A stretch of 64,000 nucleotides of DNA, taken from positions 2,728,001 through 2,792,000 of the forward strand of contig NZ_CP109427.1 of assembly GCF_036250695.1 (NCBI RefSeq), given 5' to 3'. The notes under the pieces are model-generated. The model worked only from the letters and a program-made list of their open reading frames with translations. It was not told the DNA's origin and did no database searches. A program made the position numbers and the translations under genes. Every line of letters starts with the position of its first letter. The stretch's first letter is position 1. Source of the DNA: Streptomyces sp. NBC_01497 (GTDB lineage: Bacteria; Actinomycetota; Actinomycetes; Streptomycetales; Streptomycetaceae). Positions 26,235 to 35,973 of the stretch are shown here, piece after piece.

Positions 26235-26270
26235 CGCCGCGCCGCGCCCCCTGGGGGGTGCGGCGCGGCG
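26235..26270. terminator. hairpin after the SirB1-like gene
   Basis: CGCCGCGCCGC (26235-26245) pairs with GCGGCGCGGCG (26260-26270), with CCCCC/GGGGG extending the stem inward. Confidence 0.8.
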
Positions 26271-26419
26271 TGTCCGTCCCGGAACGCCCCCCGCGCGGTC
26301 CGAGACATCCGTCAGCCTTCTACGCGCCGGACCCCGGGTCCATTCGTAGAATTGCGTATCGACAGGCGGGAACCACAGGTACCGGCCGGCAGGGAAGCCG
26401 ACAGGAAACGCGGAGGGGC

Positions 26420-27202
26420 ATGGCGGACAGCCTCACGGCGCGCGACGACGCGCGGCTGCTCGACCTGGCCGCCGAGGTGCTGGGCAGCGACGACCCGGAC
26501 ACCCTCTGGAGGCGGGCGGGCCAGGAGATCATGACCGCGCTGCCCGGTACGGCCGTGCTGTGCAAGGACGACGAGTGGACCGCGGCCTCGGGCCGGGTCT
26601 TCGCCTGGCCGGTGCAGCGGTTGCCGACGGCAGATCAGCTGGCGTGCATCCGGACCGGTTACCCGTTCGCCGGCGAGGGGCGGACGATCCCGGACGACCG
26701 GCCGCTGCCGGCGAGCGGCGTCGCGGGGGACGGCCCGTGGCGCGACAGCGAGACGTACGAGGTGACGCGGGCGCTGTTCGGTACGCGGGACGTGATCGGT
26801 CTCCGGCTCGACGACGGCTCGCCCGGCCCGGTGCGGGGCCTGCTGGTGCACTGCACCGGCCGGGGCGGGACGCCCCGGGAGCGCGCGTACCTGACCAGGA
26901 TGCAGCCGCTGCTGCGCGGCATGGACCGGCACGCCTGCCTGCTGCGGCGCTGCGCGACGGCGCCCGCGGTCCGGGCGGGCGCGGACGAGTACCGGCTGAC
27001 GGCGCGGGAGACGACCGTGCTGGTGCTGCTCGCGGAGGCTCTGCCCGCCACGGCGATCGGCCGGCGGCTGCGGATCTCGGTGCGAACGGTGCACAAGCAT
27101 GTGGAGAACATCTACCGCAAGCTCCACACGCGCGACCGGCTGGAGACCGTGCTGCGTGCCCAGGCGGCCGGGCTGCTGCCGGCCCCCGGCGCGCCACGCT
27201 AG
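26420..27202 (+). CDS. LuxR-family regulator with unclassified N-domain
   Basis: A 260-residue protein with a C-terminal LuxR helix-turn-helix: LTARETTVLVLLAEALPATA, then the recognition helix ISVRTVHKHVENIYRKL. The N-terminal ~190 residues form a GAF-like or effector domain (LDLAAEVLGSDDPDTLWRRAGQE...VLCKDDEWTAASGRVFAWPV) that lacks a phosphoacceptor pattern, so the signal is not known. ATG at 26420 has GGAGGGG nine bases upstream. It lies 277 bp before the oligopeptide transporter operon on the same strand and might regulate it; that is position-based inference. Confidence 0.85.
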   Translation: MADSLTARDDARLLDLAAEVLGSDDPDTLWRRAGQEIMTALPGTAVLCKDDEWTAASGRVFAWPVQRLPTADQLACIRTGYPFAGEGRTIPDDRPLPASGVAGDGPWRDSETYEVTRALFGTRDVIGLRLDDGSPGPVRGLLVHCTGRGGTPRERAYLTRMQPLLRGMDRHACLLRRCATAPAVRAGADEYRLTARETTVLVLLAEALPATAIGRRLRISVRTVHKHVENIYRKLHTRDRLETVLRAQAAGLLPAPGAPR

Positions 27203-27444
27203 GGGACGGACGGAGCGGTTCCGGGACGCTGTCCCGGCGCGGGCGGACGACGGGCGCCGCTCGGGTCCGGCCCGCGGGTGGCCGATCCGAAGACGGCCGG
27301 CCCGAGGCGAACGGCATGACGCTCGATCACGCGGTCGACGTCTGGGAGCGGGTGCTGCCCTCATCCGGGCGTATCTGACGCGCGGTACGGCGCGAACAGC
27401 CGCCGAGAAAGTGCGTTTGGCATCTATATGGGGTGTATTGGGGT

Positions 27445-27458
27445 CCAAGAGATCTTGG
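27445..27458. promoter_or_regulatory. CCAAGA-2-TCTTGG inverted repeat before the Opp operon
   Basis: A 6-2-6 inverted repeat sits about 20 bp before the start codon of the binding protein and just before its ribosome site. Such placement fits a regulator operator in the 5' region. A short palindrome like this can occur by chance. Confidence 0.35.
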
Positions 27459-27478
27459 GCCTGAAGAGGAGGCACTCC

Positions 27479-29116
27479 ATGCGTGGAGCCACACACGCCA
27501 AGTGGGCCGCCTGCGCGGTCGCCGTCGCCCTCACGGCAACGGCCTGCGGCGGGGGAGGCAGCAGCGGCGGCGGAGGTGGCAGCGGCGCGAACGGGGTCGT
27601 CAGCGCGTCCTGGGGCGATCCGCAGAACCCGCTGGAGCCGGCGAACACCAACGAGGTCCAGGGTGGCAAGGTCCTCGACATGGTCTTCCGGGGGCTCAAG
27701 CGCTACGACCCGAAGACGGCGAAGGCGCAGAACTGGCTGGCCCAGTCGATCACCACCAAGGACTCCAGGAACTTCGCGGTCACCGTGAAGAACGGCTGGA
27801 CCTTCTCCAACGGCGAGAAGGTCACCGCGAAGTCGTTCGTCAATGCCTGGAACTACGGCGCCTACCTGAAGAACAACCAGGTCAACGCGTCCTTCTTCCA
27901 GTACATCGACGGATACGACCAGGTGCACCCCACCACCGGGCAGCCCACGGCGAAGACGATGTCCGGGCTGAAGGTCACCGGCCCCCAGACCTTCACGGTG
28001 CGCCTCTCGCAGAAGTTCTCCACCTGGCCCGACACCCTCGGCTACGCGGCCTTCTCGCCGCTGCCCGCCGTCTTCTTCTCGAACCACGCGGGGTGGCTCT
28101 CCAAGCCCGTCGGCAACGGCCCGTACACGATCAGCAAGTACACCAAGGGCTCGGAGATGCAGCTGCGGGCCTGGAAGACGTACCCCGGCCCGGACAAGGC
28201 GAAGAACGGCGGCGTCGACCTGAAGGTCTACACCGACAACAACACCGCCTACACCGACCTGACGGCCGGCAACCTGGACCTGGTGGACGACATCCCGGCG
28301 GCCCAGCTCAAGAACGTTCAGGCGGACCTCGGCGGCCGGTACATCAACACCCCCGCCGGCATCATCCAGACGCTCGCCTTCCCGTTCTACGACAAGCGGT
28401 GGAACGGCAAGAACTCCGCGGCACTGCGCACCGGGCTCTCGATGGCCATCAACCGGGCCCAGATCACCAAGACCATCTTCAACAACACCCGGACCCCCGC
28501 CACGGACTGGACCTCGCCGGTGCTCGGCACGGCGGGCGGTTTCCAGAGCGGGCTGTGCGGCAAGTCCTGCCAGTTCGACCCGGCGCAGGCGCGCAAGCTC
28601 ATCCAGCAGGGCGGCGGGATCCCGGGCGGCCGGATGACGATCACGTACAACGCCGACACCGGCTCCCACAAGGAGTGGGTGGACGCCACCTGCAACAGCA
28701 TCAACAACGTGCTGCACAACGACAAGGCCTGCGTCGGCGCCCCGGTCGGCACGTTCGCGGACTTCCGCAGCCAGATCACGCAGCACAAGCTGACCGGGCC
28801 GTTCCGTGCCGGCTGGCAGATGGACTACCCGCTCATCCAGGACTTCCTGCAGCCGCTGTACTTCACGAACGCCTCCTCGAACGACGGCAAGTTCTCCAGC
28901 CCGCAGTTCGACAAGCTGGTCAACCAGGCCAACGCGGAGACCGACAGGACGAAGGCCGTACAGCTGTTCCAGCAGGCGGAGGGCGTCGTGCGCGACCAGA
29001 TGGCTGCCATCCCGCTCTGGTACCAGAACGGCAGCGCCGGCTTCTCCGACCGTGTCACCAACGTCGCGCTGAACCCGTTCAGCGTCCCGGTCTACGGCGA
29101 CATCAAGGTCAAGTGA
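27479..29116 (+). CDS. oligopeptide ABC transporter, substrate-binding lipoprotein
   Basis: A 545-residue solute-binding protein of family 5 (OppA/DppA). It has a lipoprotein signal with TATAC as lipobox and a Gly/Ser-rich linker (GGGGSSGGGGGSG). The mature protein has the family 5 landmarks VRGLKRYDP-like FRGLKRYDPKTAKAQNW, the GPYTISKYTKGSEMQLRAW segment and the terminal QAEGVVRDQMAAIPLWYQ. It captures peptides outside the membrane for the two permeases downstream. ATG at 27479 has GAGGAGG seven bases upstream. It is the first gene of a five-gene operon. A hairpin lies after it. Confidence 0.92.
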   Translation: MRGATHAKWAACAVAVALTATACGGGGSSGGGGGSGANGVVSASWGDPQNPLEPANTNEVQGGKVLDMVFRGLKRYDPKTAKAQNWLAQSITTKDSRNFAVTVKNGWTFSNGEKVTAKSFVNAWNYGAYLKNNQVNASFFQYIDGYDQVHPTTGQPTAKTMSGLKVTGPQTFTVRLSQKFSTWPDTLGYAAFSPLPAVFFSNHAGWLSKPVGNGPYTISKYTKGSEMQLRAWKTYPGPDKAKNGGVDLKVYTDNNTAYTDLTAGNLDLVDDIPAAQLKNVQADLGGRYINTPAGIIQTLAFPFYDKRWNGKNSAALRTGLSMAINRAQITKTIFNNTRTPATDWTSPVLGTAGGFQSGLCGKSCQFDPAQARKLIQQGGGIPGGRMTITYNADTGSHKEWVDATCNSINNVLHNDKACVGAPVGTFADFRSQITQHKLTGPFRAGWQMDYPLIQDFLQPLYFTNASSNDGKFSSPQFDKLVNQANAETDRTKAVQLFQQAEGVVRDQMAAIPLWYQNGSAGFSDRVTNVALNPFSVPVYGDIKVK

Positions 29117-29134
29117 CGGCGCCTCGTCGCACCC

Positions 29135-29162
29135 GGCCCGGCGCGGTCCTGCGCGCCGGGCC
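29135..29162 (+). terminator. hairpin between binding protein and permease genes
   Basis: GGCCCGGCGCG (29135-29145) pairs with CGCGCCGGGCC (29152-29162). It likely stabilises the upstream mRNA or partly terminates transcription, which would give more binding protein than transporter. Confidence 0.65.
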
Positions 29163-29267
29163 TCCCGTACCGGCGGCCCGGGCGGACCCGCGGGCCCGTG
29201 AGGCGGCGGCCCACCGGTCCGCGCACGTGCCCGCACCCCGAACACCCGACGACCCGCGGAGGCCGGC

Positions 29268-30191
29268 ATGGGACGTTATGTGATCCGGCGGCTGCTCCAG
29301 ATGATCCCCGTGTTCATCGGCACCACGCTGCTGATCTTCGTCATGGTCAACGTCATGGGCGACCCGATCCAGGGCCTGTGCGGCGACAAGGCGTGCGACC
29401 CCGCGACGGCGGCCCAGCTGCGCAGCGAGTTCGGCCTCGACAAGCCCCTGTGGCAGCAGTACCTGACCTACATGGGCCATCTGTTCGAAGGCAACTTCGG
29501 CACGGCCTTCAACGGACAGCCGGTCATCGACCTGATGGGCGACGCGTTCCCCGTCACCATCCGGCTGACGATCATCGCGATCATCTTCGAGATCATCATC
29601 GGCATCGTGCTCGGCGTGCTGACGGGCCTGCGCCGGGGCAGCCCGGCCGACACGACGGTCCTGCTGCTCACGCTCGTGGTGATCTCCGTACCGACCTTCG
29701 TCACCGGCCTCGTCGCGCAGCTGCTGTTCGGCGTGAAGTGGAACCTGATCCAGCCCTCGGTCTCCCCCTCCGCGCCGTTCGACGAGCTGATCGTGCCGGG
29801 CCTGGTGCTCGCGTCGGTCTCCCTCGCGTACGTCACCCGGCTCACCCGCTCCTCCATCGCGGAGAACCGGCGCTCCGACTACGTGCGCACCGCCACCGCC
29901 AAGGGCCTGCCGCGCCACCGGGTGATCGTGCGCCACCTGCTGCGCAACTCGCTGATCCCGGTGGTCACCTTCATCGGTACGGACATCGGCGGCCTGATGG
30001 GCGGCGCGATCGTCACGGAGCGGATCTTCAACATCCACGGCGTCGGCTTCCAGCTCTACCAGGGCATCCTGCGGCAGAACTCGCAGACCGTCGTCGGCTT
30101 CGTGACGGTGCTGGTGCTGGTCTTCCTGGTCGCCAACCTGCTGGTCGACCTTCTGTACGCCGTTCTCGACCCGAGGATCCGGTATGCCTGA
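29268..30191 (+). CDS. oligopeptide ABC transporter permease 1 (DppB/OppB type)
   Basis: A 307-residue membrane permease with six predicted helices. It begins with the family landmark YVIRRLLQMIPVFIGTTLLI and ends in LDPRIRYA. The EAA-type loop that contacts the ATPases is YVRTATAKGLPRHRVIVRH. ATG at 29268 has GCGGAGG upstream. It pairs with the second permease, which starts inside its last codons (overlap 30184-30191), and uses the two ATPases at 31178 and 32145. Confidence 0.93.
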   Translation: MGRYVIRRLLQMIPVFIGTTLLIFVMVNVMGDPIQGLCGDKACDPATAAQLRSEFGLDKPLWQQYLTYMGHLFEGNFGTAFNGQPVIDLMGDAFPVTIRLTIIAIIFEIIIGIVLGVLTGLRRGSPADTTVLLLTLVVISVPTFVTGLVAQLLFGVKWNLIQPSVSPSAPFDELIVPGLVLASVSLAYVTRLTRSSIAENRRSDYVRTATAKGLPRHRVIVRHLLRNSLIPVVTFIGTDIGGLMGGAIVTERIFNIHGVGFQLYQGILRQNSQTVVGFVTVLVLVFLVANLLVDLLYAVLDPRIRYA

Positions 30192-31167
30192 ACAACACCC
30201 GGGAAACGCGGGCGACGGTGCCATCGCACCCACCGGCGGCGGCGGTGCGATGGACATCGCGACGGAGGGCGCGGGCTCCGGCAACGTACCCGGCGCGCCG
30301 GAGGGCGGCGGCGCATCCGGCGAGGCACGCAGCCTCTGGTCGGACGCGTGGCACGACCTGCGCCGCAACCCGGTCTTCATCATCTCGGCGCTGGTGATCC
30401 TGTTCCTGATCTTCATCTCGATCTGGCCGCAGGCGATCGCGTCCGGCAATCCGCTGTCCTGCGACCTCGCGAAGTCGCAGGACGGCCCGGAGCCGGGACA
30501 CCCGTTCGGCTTCAACGGCCAGGGCTGCGACGTCTACACGCGCACGGTCTACGGGGCGCGTGCCTCGGTCACCGTGGGCGTGCTGGCCACCCTGGGCGTG
30601 GCGATCGTCGGCACGGTGCTCGGCGGCCTCGCCGGGTTCTACGGCGGGACGGGCGACGCGCTGCTGTCCCGGCTCACCGACATCTTCTTCGGCATCCCGG
30701 TGGTGCTCGGCGGCCTGGTGCTGCTGTCCGTCATCACCAACACGACGGTCTGGCCGGTGATCGGCTTCATCGTGCTGCTGGGCTGGCCGCAGCTCTCCCG
30801 CATCGCGCGCGGCTCCGTCATCACCATCAAGCAGAACGACTTCGTGCAGGCGGCGCGGGCGCTCGGCGCGTCCAACTCGCGGATGCTGCTGCGGCACATC
30901 ATGCCGAACGCGATCGCGCCGGTCATCGTCGTCGCGACCATCGCGCTCGGTACGTACATCTCGCTGGAGGCGACGCTCTCCTACCTGGGTGTCGGGCTGA
31001 AGCCGCCCACCGTGTCGTGGGGCATCGACATCTCCTCCGCGTCGCCGTACATCCGCAACGCGCCGCACATGCTGCTCTACCCGGCGGGCGCCCTCGCGAT
31101 CACGGTGCTCGCGTTCATCATGCTGGGCGACGCGGTACGCGACGCCCTCGACCCCAAGCTGCGCTGA
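30184..31167 (+). CDS. oligopeptide ABC transporter permease 2 (DppC/OppC type)
   Basis: A 327-residue permease. It has an extra ~45-residue Gly/Pro/Ala-rich cytosolic N-tail, then WHDLRRNPVFIISALVILFL, the start typical of DppC proteins, and five further helices. The EAA loop is FVQAARALGASNSRMLLRHI. The start overlaps permease 1 by eight bases, showing tight coupling. The N-tail may contact the ATPase or be unstructured. Confidence 0.93.
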   Translation: MPEQHPGNAGDGAIAPTGGGGAMDIATEGAGSGNVPGAPEGGGASGEARSLWSDAWHDLRRNPVFIISALVILFLIFISIWPQAIASGNPLSCDLAKSQDGPEPGHPFGFNGQGCDVYTRTVYGARASVTVGVLATLGVAIVGTVLGGLAGFYGGTGDALLSRLTDIFFGIPVVLGGLVLLSVITNTTVWPVIGFIVLLGWPQLSRIARGSVITIKQNDFVQAARALGASNSRMLLRHIMPNAIAPVIVVATIALGTYISLEATLSYLGVGLKPPTVSWGIDISSASPYIRNAPHMLLYPAGALAITVLAFIMLGDAVRDALDPKLR

Positions 31168-31177
31168 GGAGCCCGGC

Positions 31178-32161
31178 ATGCTGCTCGAAGTGCGCGACCT
31201 GCACGTGGAGTTCCACACCCGCGAGGGCGTCGCGAAGGCCGTCAACGGTGTCAGTTACGCGGTGGACGCGGGCGAGACGCTCGCAGTGCTCGGCGAGTCA
31301 GGTTCCGGCAAGTCCGTCACCGCGCAGGCGATCATGGGCATCCTCGACGTCCCGCCCGGCCGGATCTCCGGCGGCGAGGTCCTCTTCAAGGGCCGCGACC
31401 TGCTGAAGCTGAAGGAGGACCAGCGGCGCAAGGTGCGCGGGGCCGAGATGGCGATGATCTTCCAGGACGCGCTGTCGTCGCTCAACCCGGTGCTCACCGT
31501 GGGCCAGCAGCTGGGCGAGATGTTCGTGGTGCACCGGGGGATGTCCCGCAAGAACGCGCGCGCGAAGGCCGTCGAGCTGATGGACCGGGTCCGTATCCCG
31601 GCCGCCCAGGAGCGGGTCGGGCAGTACCCGCACCAGTTCTCCGGCGGTATGCGCCAGCGCATCATGATCGCCATGGCGCTGGCGCTCGAACCGTCGCTGA
31701 TCATCGCCGACGAGCCGACGACCGCCCTGGACGTCACCGTGCAGGCGCAGGTGATGGACCTGCTTGCGGAGCTCCAGCGGGAGCTCCACATGGGCCTGAT
31801 CCTGATCACCCACGACCTCGGGGTGGTCGCGGACGTCGCCGACAAGATCGCCGTGATGTACGCGGGCCGCATCGTGGAGACGGCTCCCGTGCACGACATC
31901 TACAAGGCGCCCGCCCACCCGTACACGCGCGGTCTGCTCGACTCGATCCCCCGGCTCGACCAGAAGGGCCAGGACCTCTACGCGATCAAGGGCCTGCCGC
32001 CGAACCTGCTGAACATCCCGCCCGGTTGCGCCTTCCACCCGCGCTGCCCGCGCGCGCGGGACGTGTGCACCACGGACGAGCCACCGCTGTACGAGGTGAG
32101 CGCGACGCGGCACAGCGCCTGCCACTTCTGGAGGGAGACGCTCGATGACGTCGAGAACTGA
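31178..32161 (+). CDS. oligopeptide ABC transporter ATPase 1 (OppD type)
   Basis: A 327-residue ATPase with Walker A GESGSGKS, signature FSGGMRQR, Walker [13 protein letters not shown] and switch His in ITHDLG. Its C-terminal oligopeptide HPY region contains a C-x5-C-x6-C spacing ([14 protein letters not shown]) plus a later Cys (SACHF), the four-Cys pattern recently linked to a [4Fe-4S] cluster in mycobacterial OppD. It drives uptake with ATPase 2. Starts with ATG after AGGAGCCCGGC. Confidence 0.93.
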   Translation: MLLEVRDLHVEFHTREGVAKAVNGVSYAVDAGETLAVLGESGSGKSVTAQAIMGILDVPPGRISGGEVLFKGRDLLKLKEDQRRKVRGAEMAMIFQDALSSLNPVLTVGQQLGEMFVVHRGMSRKNARAKAVELMDRVRIPAAQERVGQYPHQFSGGMRQRIMIAMALALEPSLIIADEPTTALDVTVQAQVMDLLAELQRELHMGLILITHDLGVVADVADKIAVMYAGRIVETAPVHDIYKAPAHPYTRGLLDSIPRLDQKGQDLYAIKGLPPNLLNIPPGCAFHPRCPRARDVCTTDEPPLYEVSATRHSACHFWRETLDDVEN

Positions 32162-33320
32162 GGCCGCGTCGGGGGCGGCGACGGTGCTGGAGGTACGCGA
32201 CCTCGTCAAGCACTACCCGCTGACGCAGGGTGTCCTCTTCCGGCGGCAGGTCGGCGCGGTGAAGGCCGTCGACGGCGTCTCGTTCGACCTGGCGGCCGGC
32301 GAGACGCTCGGCATCGTGGGCGAGTCCGGCTGCGGCAAGTCGACCGTCGCGAAGATGCTCGTGCACCTGGAGGAGCCGACGTCGGGCCGGATCACGTTCA
32401 AGGGCGAGGACATCACCAAACTCTCCGCCAAGTCGATGAAGACCGTCCGGCGCAACATCCAGATGGTCTTCCAGGACCCGTACACCTCGCTGAATCCGCG
32501 CATGACGGTCGGCGACATCATCGGCGAACCGTACGAGATCCACCCGGAGGTCGCCCCCAAGGGCAGCAGGCGCCGCAAGGTGCAGGACCTGCTGGACGTG
32601 GTGGGGCTCAACCCCGAGTACATCAACCGCTATCCGCACCAGTTCTCCGGCGGGCAGCGCCAGCGCATCGGCATCGCGCGGGGGCTCGCGCTCCAGCCCG
32701 AGGTGATCGTCGCGGACGAGCCGGTCTCCGCCCTGGACGTGTCGGTGCAGGCGCAGGTCATCAACCTGATGGACCGGCTGCAGAGCGAGTTCGACCTGAG
32801 TTACGTCTTCATCGCGCACGACCTGTCGATCGTGCGGCACATCTCGGACCGGATCGCGGTGATGTACCTCGGCAAGATCGTCGAGACCGGCAGGGACACC
32901 GAGATCTACGACCATCCCACGCACCCGTACACGCAGGCGCTGCTGTCGGCGGTGCCGCTGCCGGACCCGACGGGGCGTGAGCACCGGGAGCGGATCCTGC
33001 TCCAGGGAGACGTGCCCTCCCCGGCGAACCCGCCGTCCGGCTGCCACTTCCGTACGCGCTGCTGGAAGGCCCAGGAGATCTGCGCCCAGCAGGAGCCGCC
33101 GCTCGCCGTGCCTGCCTGGTTCCGCGAGGGGGGCGGGCCGACGGCGCACCCGTCGGCCTGTCACTTCGCCGAGGAGAAGCGCATCGTGCCGTCGCTCACG
33201 AAGCCGCAGGACAGGACAGGCCGCCGGCCCGGGACCGGGCCGCGACCGGGGACCGGGCCCGGAGCCGGCGGGCCCCCCGGGGACGACAGCGGCGGCCCCG
33301 GGGACCCGGCCGGCGGCTGA
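32145..33320 (+). CDS. oligopeptide ABC transporter ATPase 2 (OppF type)
   Basis: A 391-residue ATPase with Walker A GESGCGKS, signature FSGGQRQR, Walker [12 protein letters not shown] and the switch His in IAHDLS. The C-terminal Cys set is again present ([14 protein letters not shown] and SACHF). The last ~45 residues are a low-complexity Gly/Pro/Arg tail ([17 protein letters not shown]) absent from most OppF proteins. It overlaps ATPase 1 by 17 bases. The S9 peptidase gene ends 19 bp beyond it on the opposite strand. Confidence 0.92.
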   Translation: MTSRTEAASGAATVLEVRDLVKHYPLTQGVLFRRQVGAVKAVDGVSFDLAAGETLGIVGESGCGKSTVAKMLVHLEEPTSGRITFKGEDITKLSAKSMKTVRRNIQMVFQDPYTSLNPRMTVGDIIGEPYEIHPEVAPKGSRRRKVQDLLDVVGLNPEYINRYPHQFSGGQRQRIGIARGLALQPEVIVADEPVSALDVSVQAQVINLMDRLQSEFDLSYVFIAHDLSIVRHISDRIAVMYLGKIVETGRDTEIYDHPTHPYTQALLSAVPLPDPTGREHRERILLQGDVPSPANPPSGCHFRTRCWKAQEICAQQEPPLAVPAWFREGGGPTAHPSACHFAEEKRIVPSLTKPQDRTGRRPGTGPRPGTGPGAGGPPGDDSGGPGDPAGG

Positions 33321-33338
33321 CCACCCGCCGGCGGCGGT

Positions 33339-35474
33339 TCAGGACAGGCCGAGGGACCGCTTGAGGAAGTCGAGCTGGAGGAGCAGCAGGTTCTCCGCGA
33401 TCTGCTCCTGGGGCGTCATGTGCGTCGCGCCCGTCAGCGGCAGCACCTCGTGCGGCCGGCCCGCCTCCAGCAGCGCCGTGGACAGCCGCAGCGAGTGCGC
33501 CACCACCACGTTGTCGTCCGCCAGCCCATGGATGATCATCATCGGCCTGGCGGGCTCGGCCGGCAGCGACAGGCCGGCGTCGGTGATCAGCGAGTTGCGC
33601 GCGTACACCTCGGGGTTCTCGGCCGGGTCGCCGAGGTAGCGCTCCTGGTAGTGCGTGTCGTACAGCCGCAGGTCCGTGACGGGCGCGCCGACGACCGCCG
33701 CGTGGAAGACGTCCGGCCTGCGCAGCACGGCGAGCGCCGCGAGGAAGCCGCCGCCGGACCAGCCCCGGATGGCGACCCTCGCGAGGTCGAGGGGGAACGT
33801 CGCGGCCAGCGCGTGGAGTGCGTCGACCTGGTCCTGAAGGATCACGGCCGCCATCTCGTCCTTGATCGACTTCTCCCACTCGGGGCTGCGGCCCGGGGTG
33901 CCCCGGCCGTCGGCGACGACCACCGCGAACCCCTGGTCGGCGAACCACTGGGACGTCAGATGCGCGTGGTGCGAGTTGACCGCGCGCTGCGCGTGCGGGA
34001 AGGCGTACGGGTCCAGCAGGACCGGCAGCTTCCCGTCGGACTCCCGGTAGCCGCTCGGCAGCAGCACGGCGCTCGGGATGCGGCGCTCGCCCGCCTCGGT
34101 CAGCGTGAAGCGAGCGGTGAGGACGGGCTCCTCGGCGTGCGAGGCGATGGCGAGGGGCGGCCGGCCCTCCCGCAGCACGGCCACGGCGGGGCCGCCGCGG
34201 CCGGGACCCGCCGAGCGCAGGACGGTCGTGCCCCCGCCGCGTACCGCCCCGTGCAGTCCCGGCTCCTGCGAGACGCGCCGCACGCCGAGTTCGTTGACCC
34301 GGTAGACGTGCACCTCGCCCGTCTCGGGGTCCTTCGCCTCCGGGCCCGCCGACGCGGAGACGAGGATGTCCCGCACGTCGACGTCCAGCACGGCCCGCAC
34401 GTGCAGCCGCTCCCCCGTCAGGACGCGGTCACCCACCACGAGGACGCGCGCGCCGCCCTCGTCGGCGATCCGGACGAGCCGGCCGTCCGGCGCCCAGGCG
34501 GGCACGCCCGGGTACAGCTCCAGCCAGCGCGGGTCCTCGTCCTGATGGACGATGCGGGTCTGGCCGGTCACCGTGTTGACGCCCAGGTACTGGGTGCGCC
34601 GCTGGTCCCTCGACTGGACCAGCAGGAGCGGCGCGCCGGCCCCGGACCAGTGCACGCGCGCGAGGTAGGGGAATCGGGCCCGGTCCCACGTGACCTCCGT
34701 GCGCTCGCCGGTCAGGCCCGTCAGGAACAGCGTCACCTCGGCGTTGGGCGTACCGGCGGCCGGGTACGACACGGAGGCCGACGGCTTGTCCGGGTGCGCC
34801 GGGTCGGAGATCCACCACCGGCGGACCTTCGCGGTGTCGACGCGTGCGACGAGGAGCCGGTCGGACTCGGGCGACCACCAGAAGCCGCGCGTACGGTCCA
34901 TCTCCTCGGCGGCGACGAACTCGGCGACCCCGTACGCCACCTCGTCCTTCTCGGGGGCGGCCAGCTCCCGGTCGCCGCTCCCGTCGGCCTCGGTGACGCG
35001 CAGCGCGCCGCGCGTCACGTACGCGACATGAGCGCCGTCGGGCGAGAGCCGGGGGTCGATGACGGGACCGGGAGCGTCGAGCTCCCGCACCACGGGCTCG
35101 GTCAGGGACGCGGTGAACAGACGTCCGGAGAGCGCGAACACGGCGGTCTCCACGGCCTCGTCGACGGCGTACCCGACGACACCACCGGAGCCCTCCCGCA
35201 CCCTCTCCCGCCGGGCCCGCTCCTGGGCCGACAACTGCTCGGGCGCGCCGCCGAGCAGGGACAGCGGATCGGCCGCGATCCGCTCCTTGGGGCGCTCGCC
35301 TGCCGCCAGGTCCACCACCCAGAGCCGGTTCACCCGGTCGGTGCCCGACGAGGACCGCAGGAAGACCACGCGGGTCCCGTCCGGGGAGACGGTGAAGGCA
35401 CGGGGGGCGCCCAGGGTGAACCTCTGGGTCTTCGCATGCTGTCGCGGGAACGAGAGCTGATCGTTCAAGGTCAT
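33339..35474 (-). CDS. S9 family prolyl oligopeptidase/dipeptidyl peptidase
   Basis: A 711-residue peptidase. An N-terminal beta-propeller (residues ~1-430; the EEMDRTRGFWWSPESD acidic pair fits DPP4-type dipeptide binding) precedes an alpha/beta hydrolase domain with the nucleophile in RGWSGGGF, Asp in HGLADDNVV and His in GATHMTP. It has no signal peptide, so it probably acts in the cytosol on imported peptides. ATG at 35474 fits homologue length. It converges on the oligopeptide permease operon, which suggests use of imported peptides; a shared regulation is not shown. Confidence 0.92.
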   Translation of the reverse strand: MTLNDQLSFPRQHAKTQRFTLGAPRAFTVSPDGTRVVFLRSSSGTDRVNRLWVVDLAAGERPKERIAADPLSLLGGAPEQLSAQERARRERVREGSGGVVGYAVDEAVETAVFALSGRLFTASLTEPVVRELDAPGPVIDPRLSPDGAHVAYVTRGALRVTEADGSGDRELAAPEKDEVAYGVAEFVAAEEMDRTRGFWWSPESDRLLVARVDTAKVRRWWISDPAHPDKPSASVSYPAAGTPNAEVTLFLTGLTGERTEVTWDRARFPYLARVHWSGAGAPLLLVQSRDQRRTQYLGVNTVTGQTRIVHQDEDPRWLELYPGVPAWAPDGRLVRIADEGGARVLVVGDRVLTGERLHVRAVLDVDVRDILVSASAGPEAKDPETGEVHVYRVNELGVRRVSQEPGLHGAVRGGGTTVLRSAGPGRGGPAVAVLREGRPPLAIASHAEEPVLTARFTLTEAGERRIPSAVLLPSGYRESDGKLPVLLDPYAFPHAQRAVNSHHAHLTSQWFADQGFAVVVADGRGTPGRSPEWEKSIKDEMAAVILQDQVDALHALAATFPLDLARVAIRGWSGGGFLAALAVLRRPDVFHAAVVGAPVTDLRLYDTHYQERYLGDPAENPEVYARNSLITDAGLSLPAEPARPMMIIHGLADDNVVVAHSLRLSTALLEAGRPHEVLPLTGATHMTPQEQIAENLLLLQLDFLKRSLGLS

Positions 35475-35713
35475 GCACCCGAATCTAACGGCCGTGCGCC
35501 CCCGTTGTGCTGCTGTGCTCCGATCGATGCGTTGGTACGGATAGTTATGATCCATAGCGGCTGGTGGGTATGAACCACCCGCCGGGCACATGCTGCCCGG
35601 GTTTTCCGCCGACCGCTGTCCGTCCGCCGTTTCGCCGGCCGATCCCCCGACCGTTCTCCGCTGACGTCTGTCCCCAGATCTCCTGCCCAAACGCCCTGTG
35701 GAGGTGAACCACC

Positions 35714-35908
35714 GTGGTGCTCTCGATCTCGCTGGCGGTGCTGCTCGTGATCATCGTCATCATGATGATCCGCAAGTCGGGACTGAAGGCGGGGCACGCC
35801 ATCCTGTGCGCGCTGGCGGGCTTCTTCCTCGCGAGTTCGTCGATCGCCCCGACGATCACCAACCTGACGTCGAGCCTGGCGGGCATGATCGGGAACATCA
35901 AGTTCTGA
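35714..35908 (+). CDS. small two-helix membrane protein
   Basis: A 64-residue hydrophobic protein with two helices (SLAVLLVIIVIMMI and HAILCALAGFFLASS). GTG at 35714 is about nine bases from GGAGGTG; a GTG at 35717 is also possible. It lies alone, 239 bp from the peptidase start, and 65 bp before mshB on the same strand. It looks like a conserved Streptomyces protein of unknown function. Confidence 0.72.
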   Translation: MVLSISLAVLLVIIVIMMIRKSGLKAGHAILCALAGFFLASSSIAPTITNLTSSLAGMIGNIKF

Positions 35909-35973
35909 CGGCGGGCGGCGCTCGCCCGGGGACGGGCCGGACGGCTGTCGGCGGTGCCTCGTAGGCTGGTGCC

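Noticed and set aside
27316..27378. 20-codon ORF between the LuxR gene and the Opp operon.
   Set aside because: The ribosome site is weak and it is not near or overlapping the next start; no coupling signal, unlike the bldKA leader.
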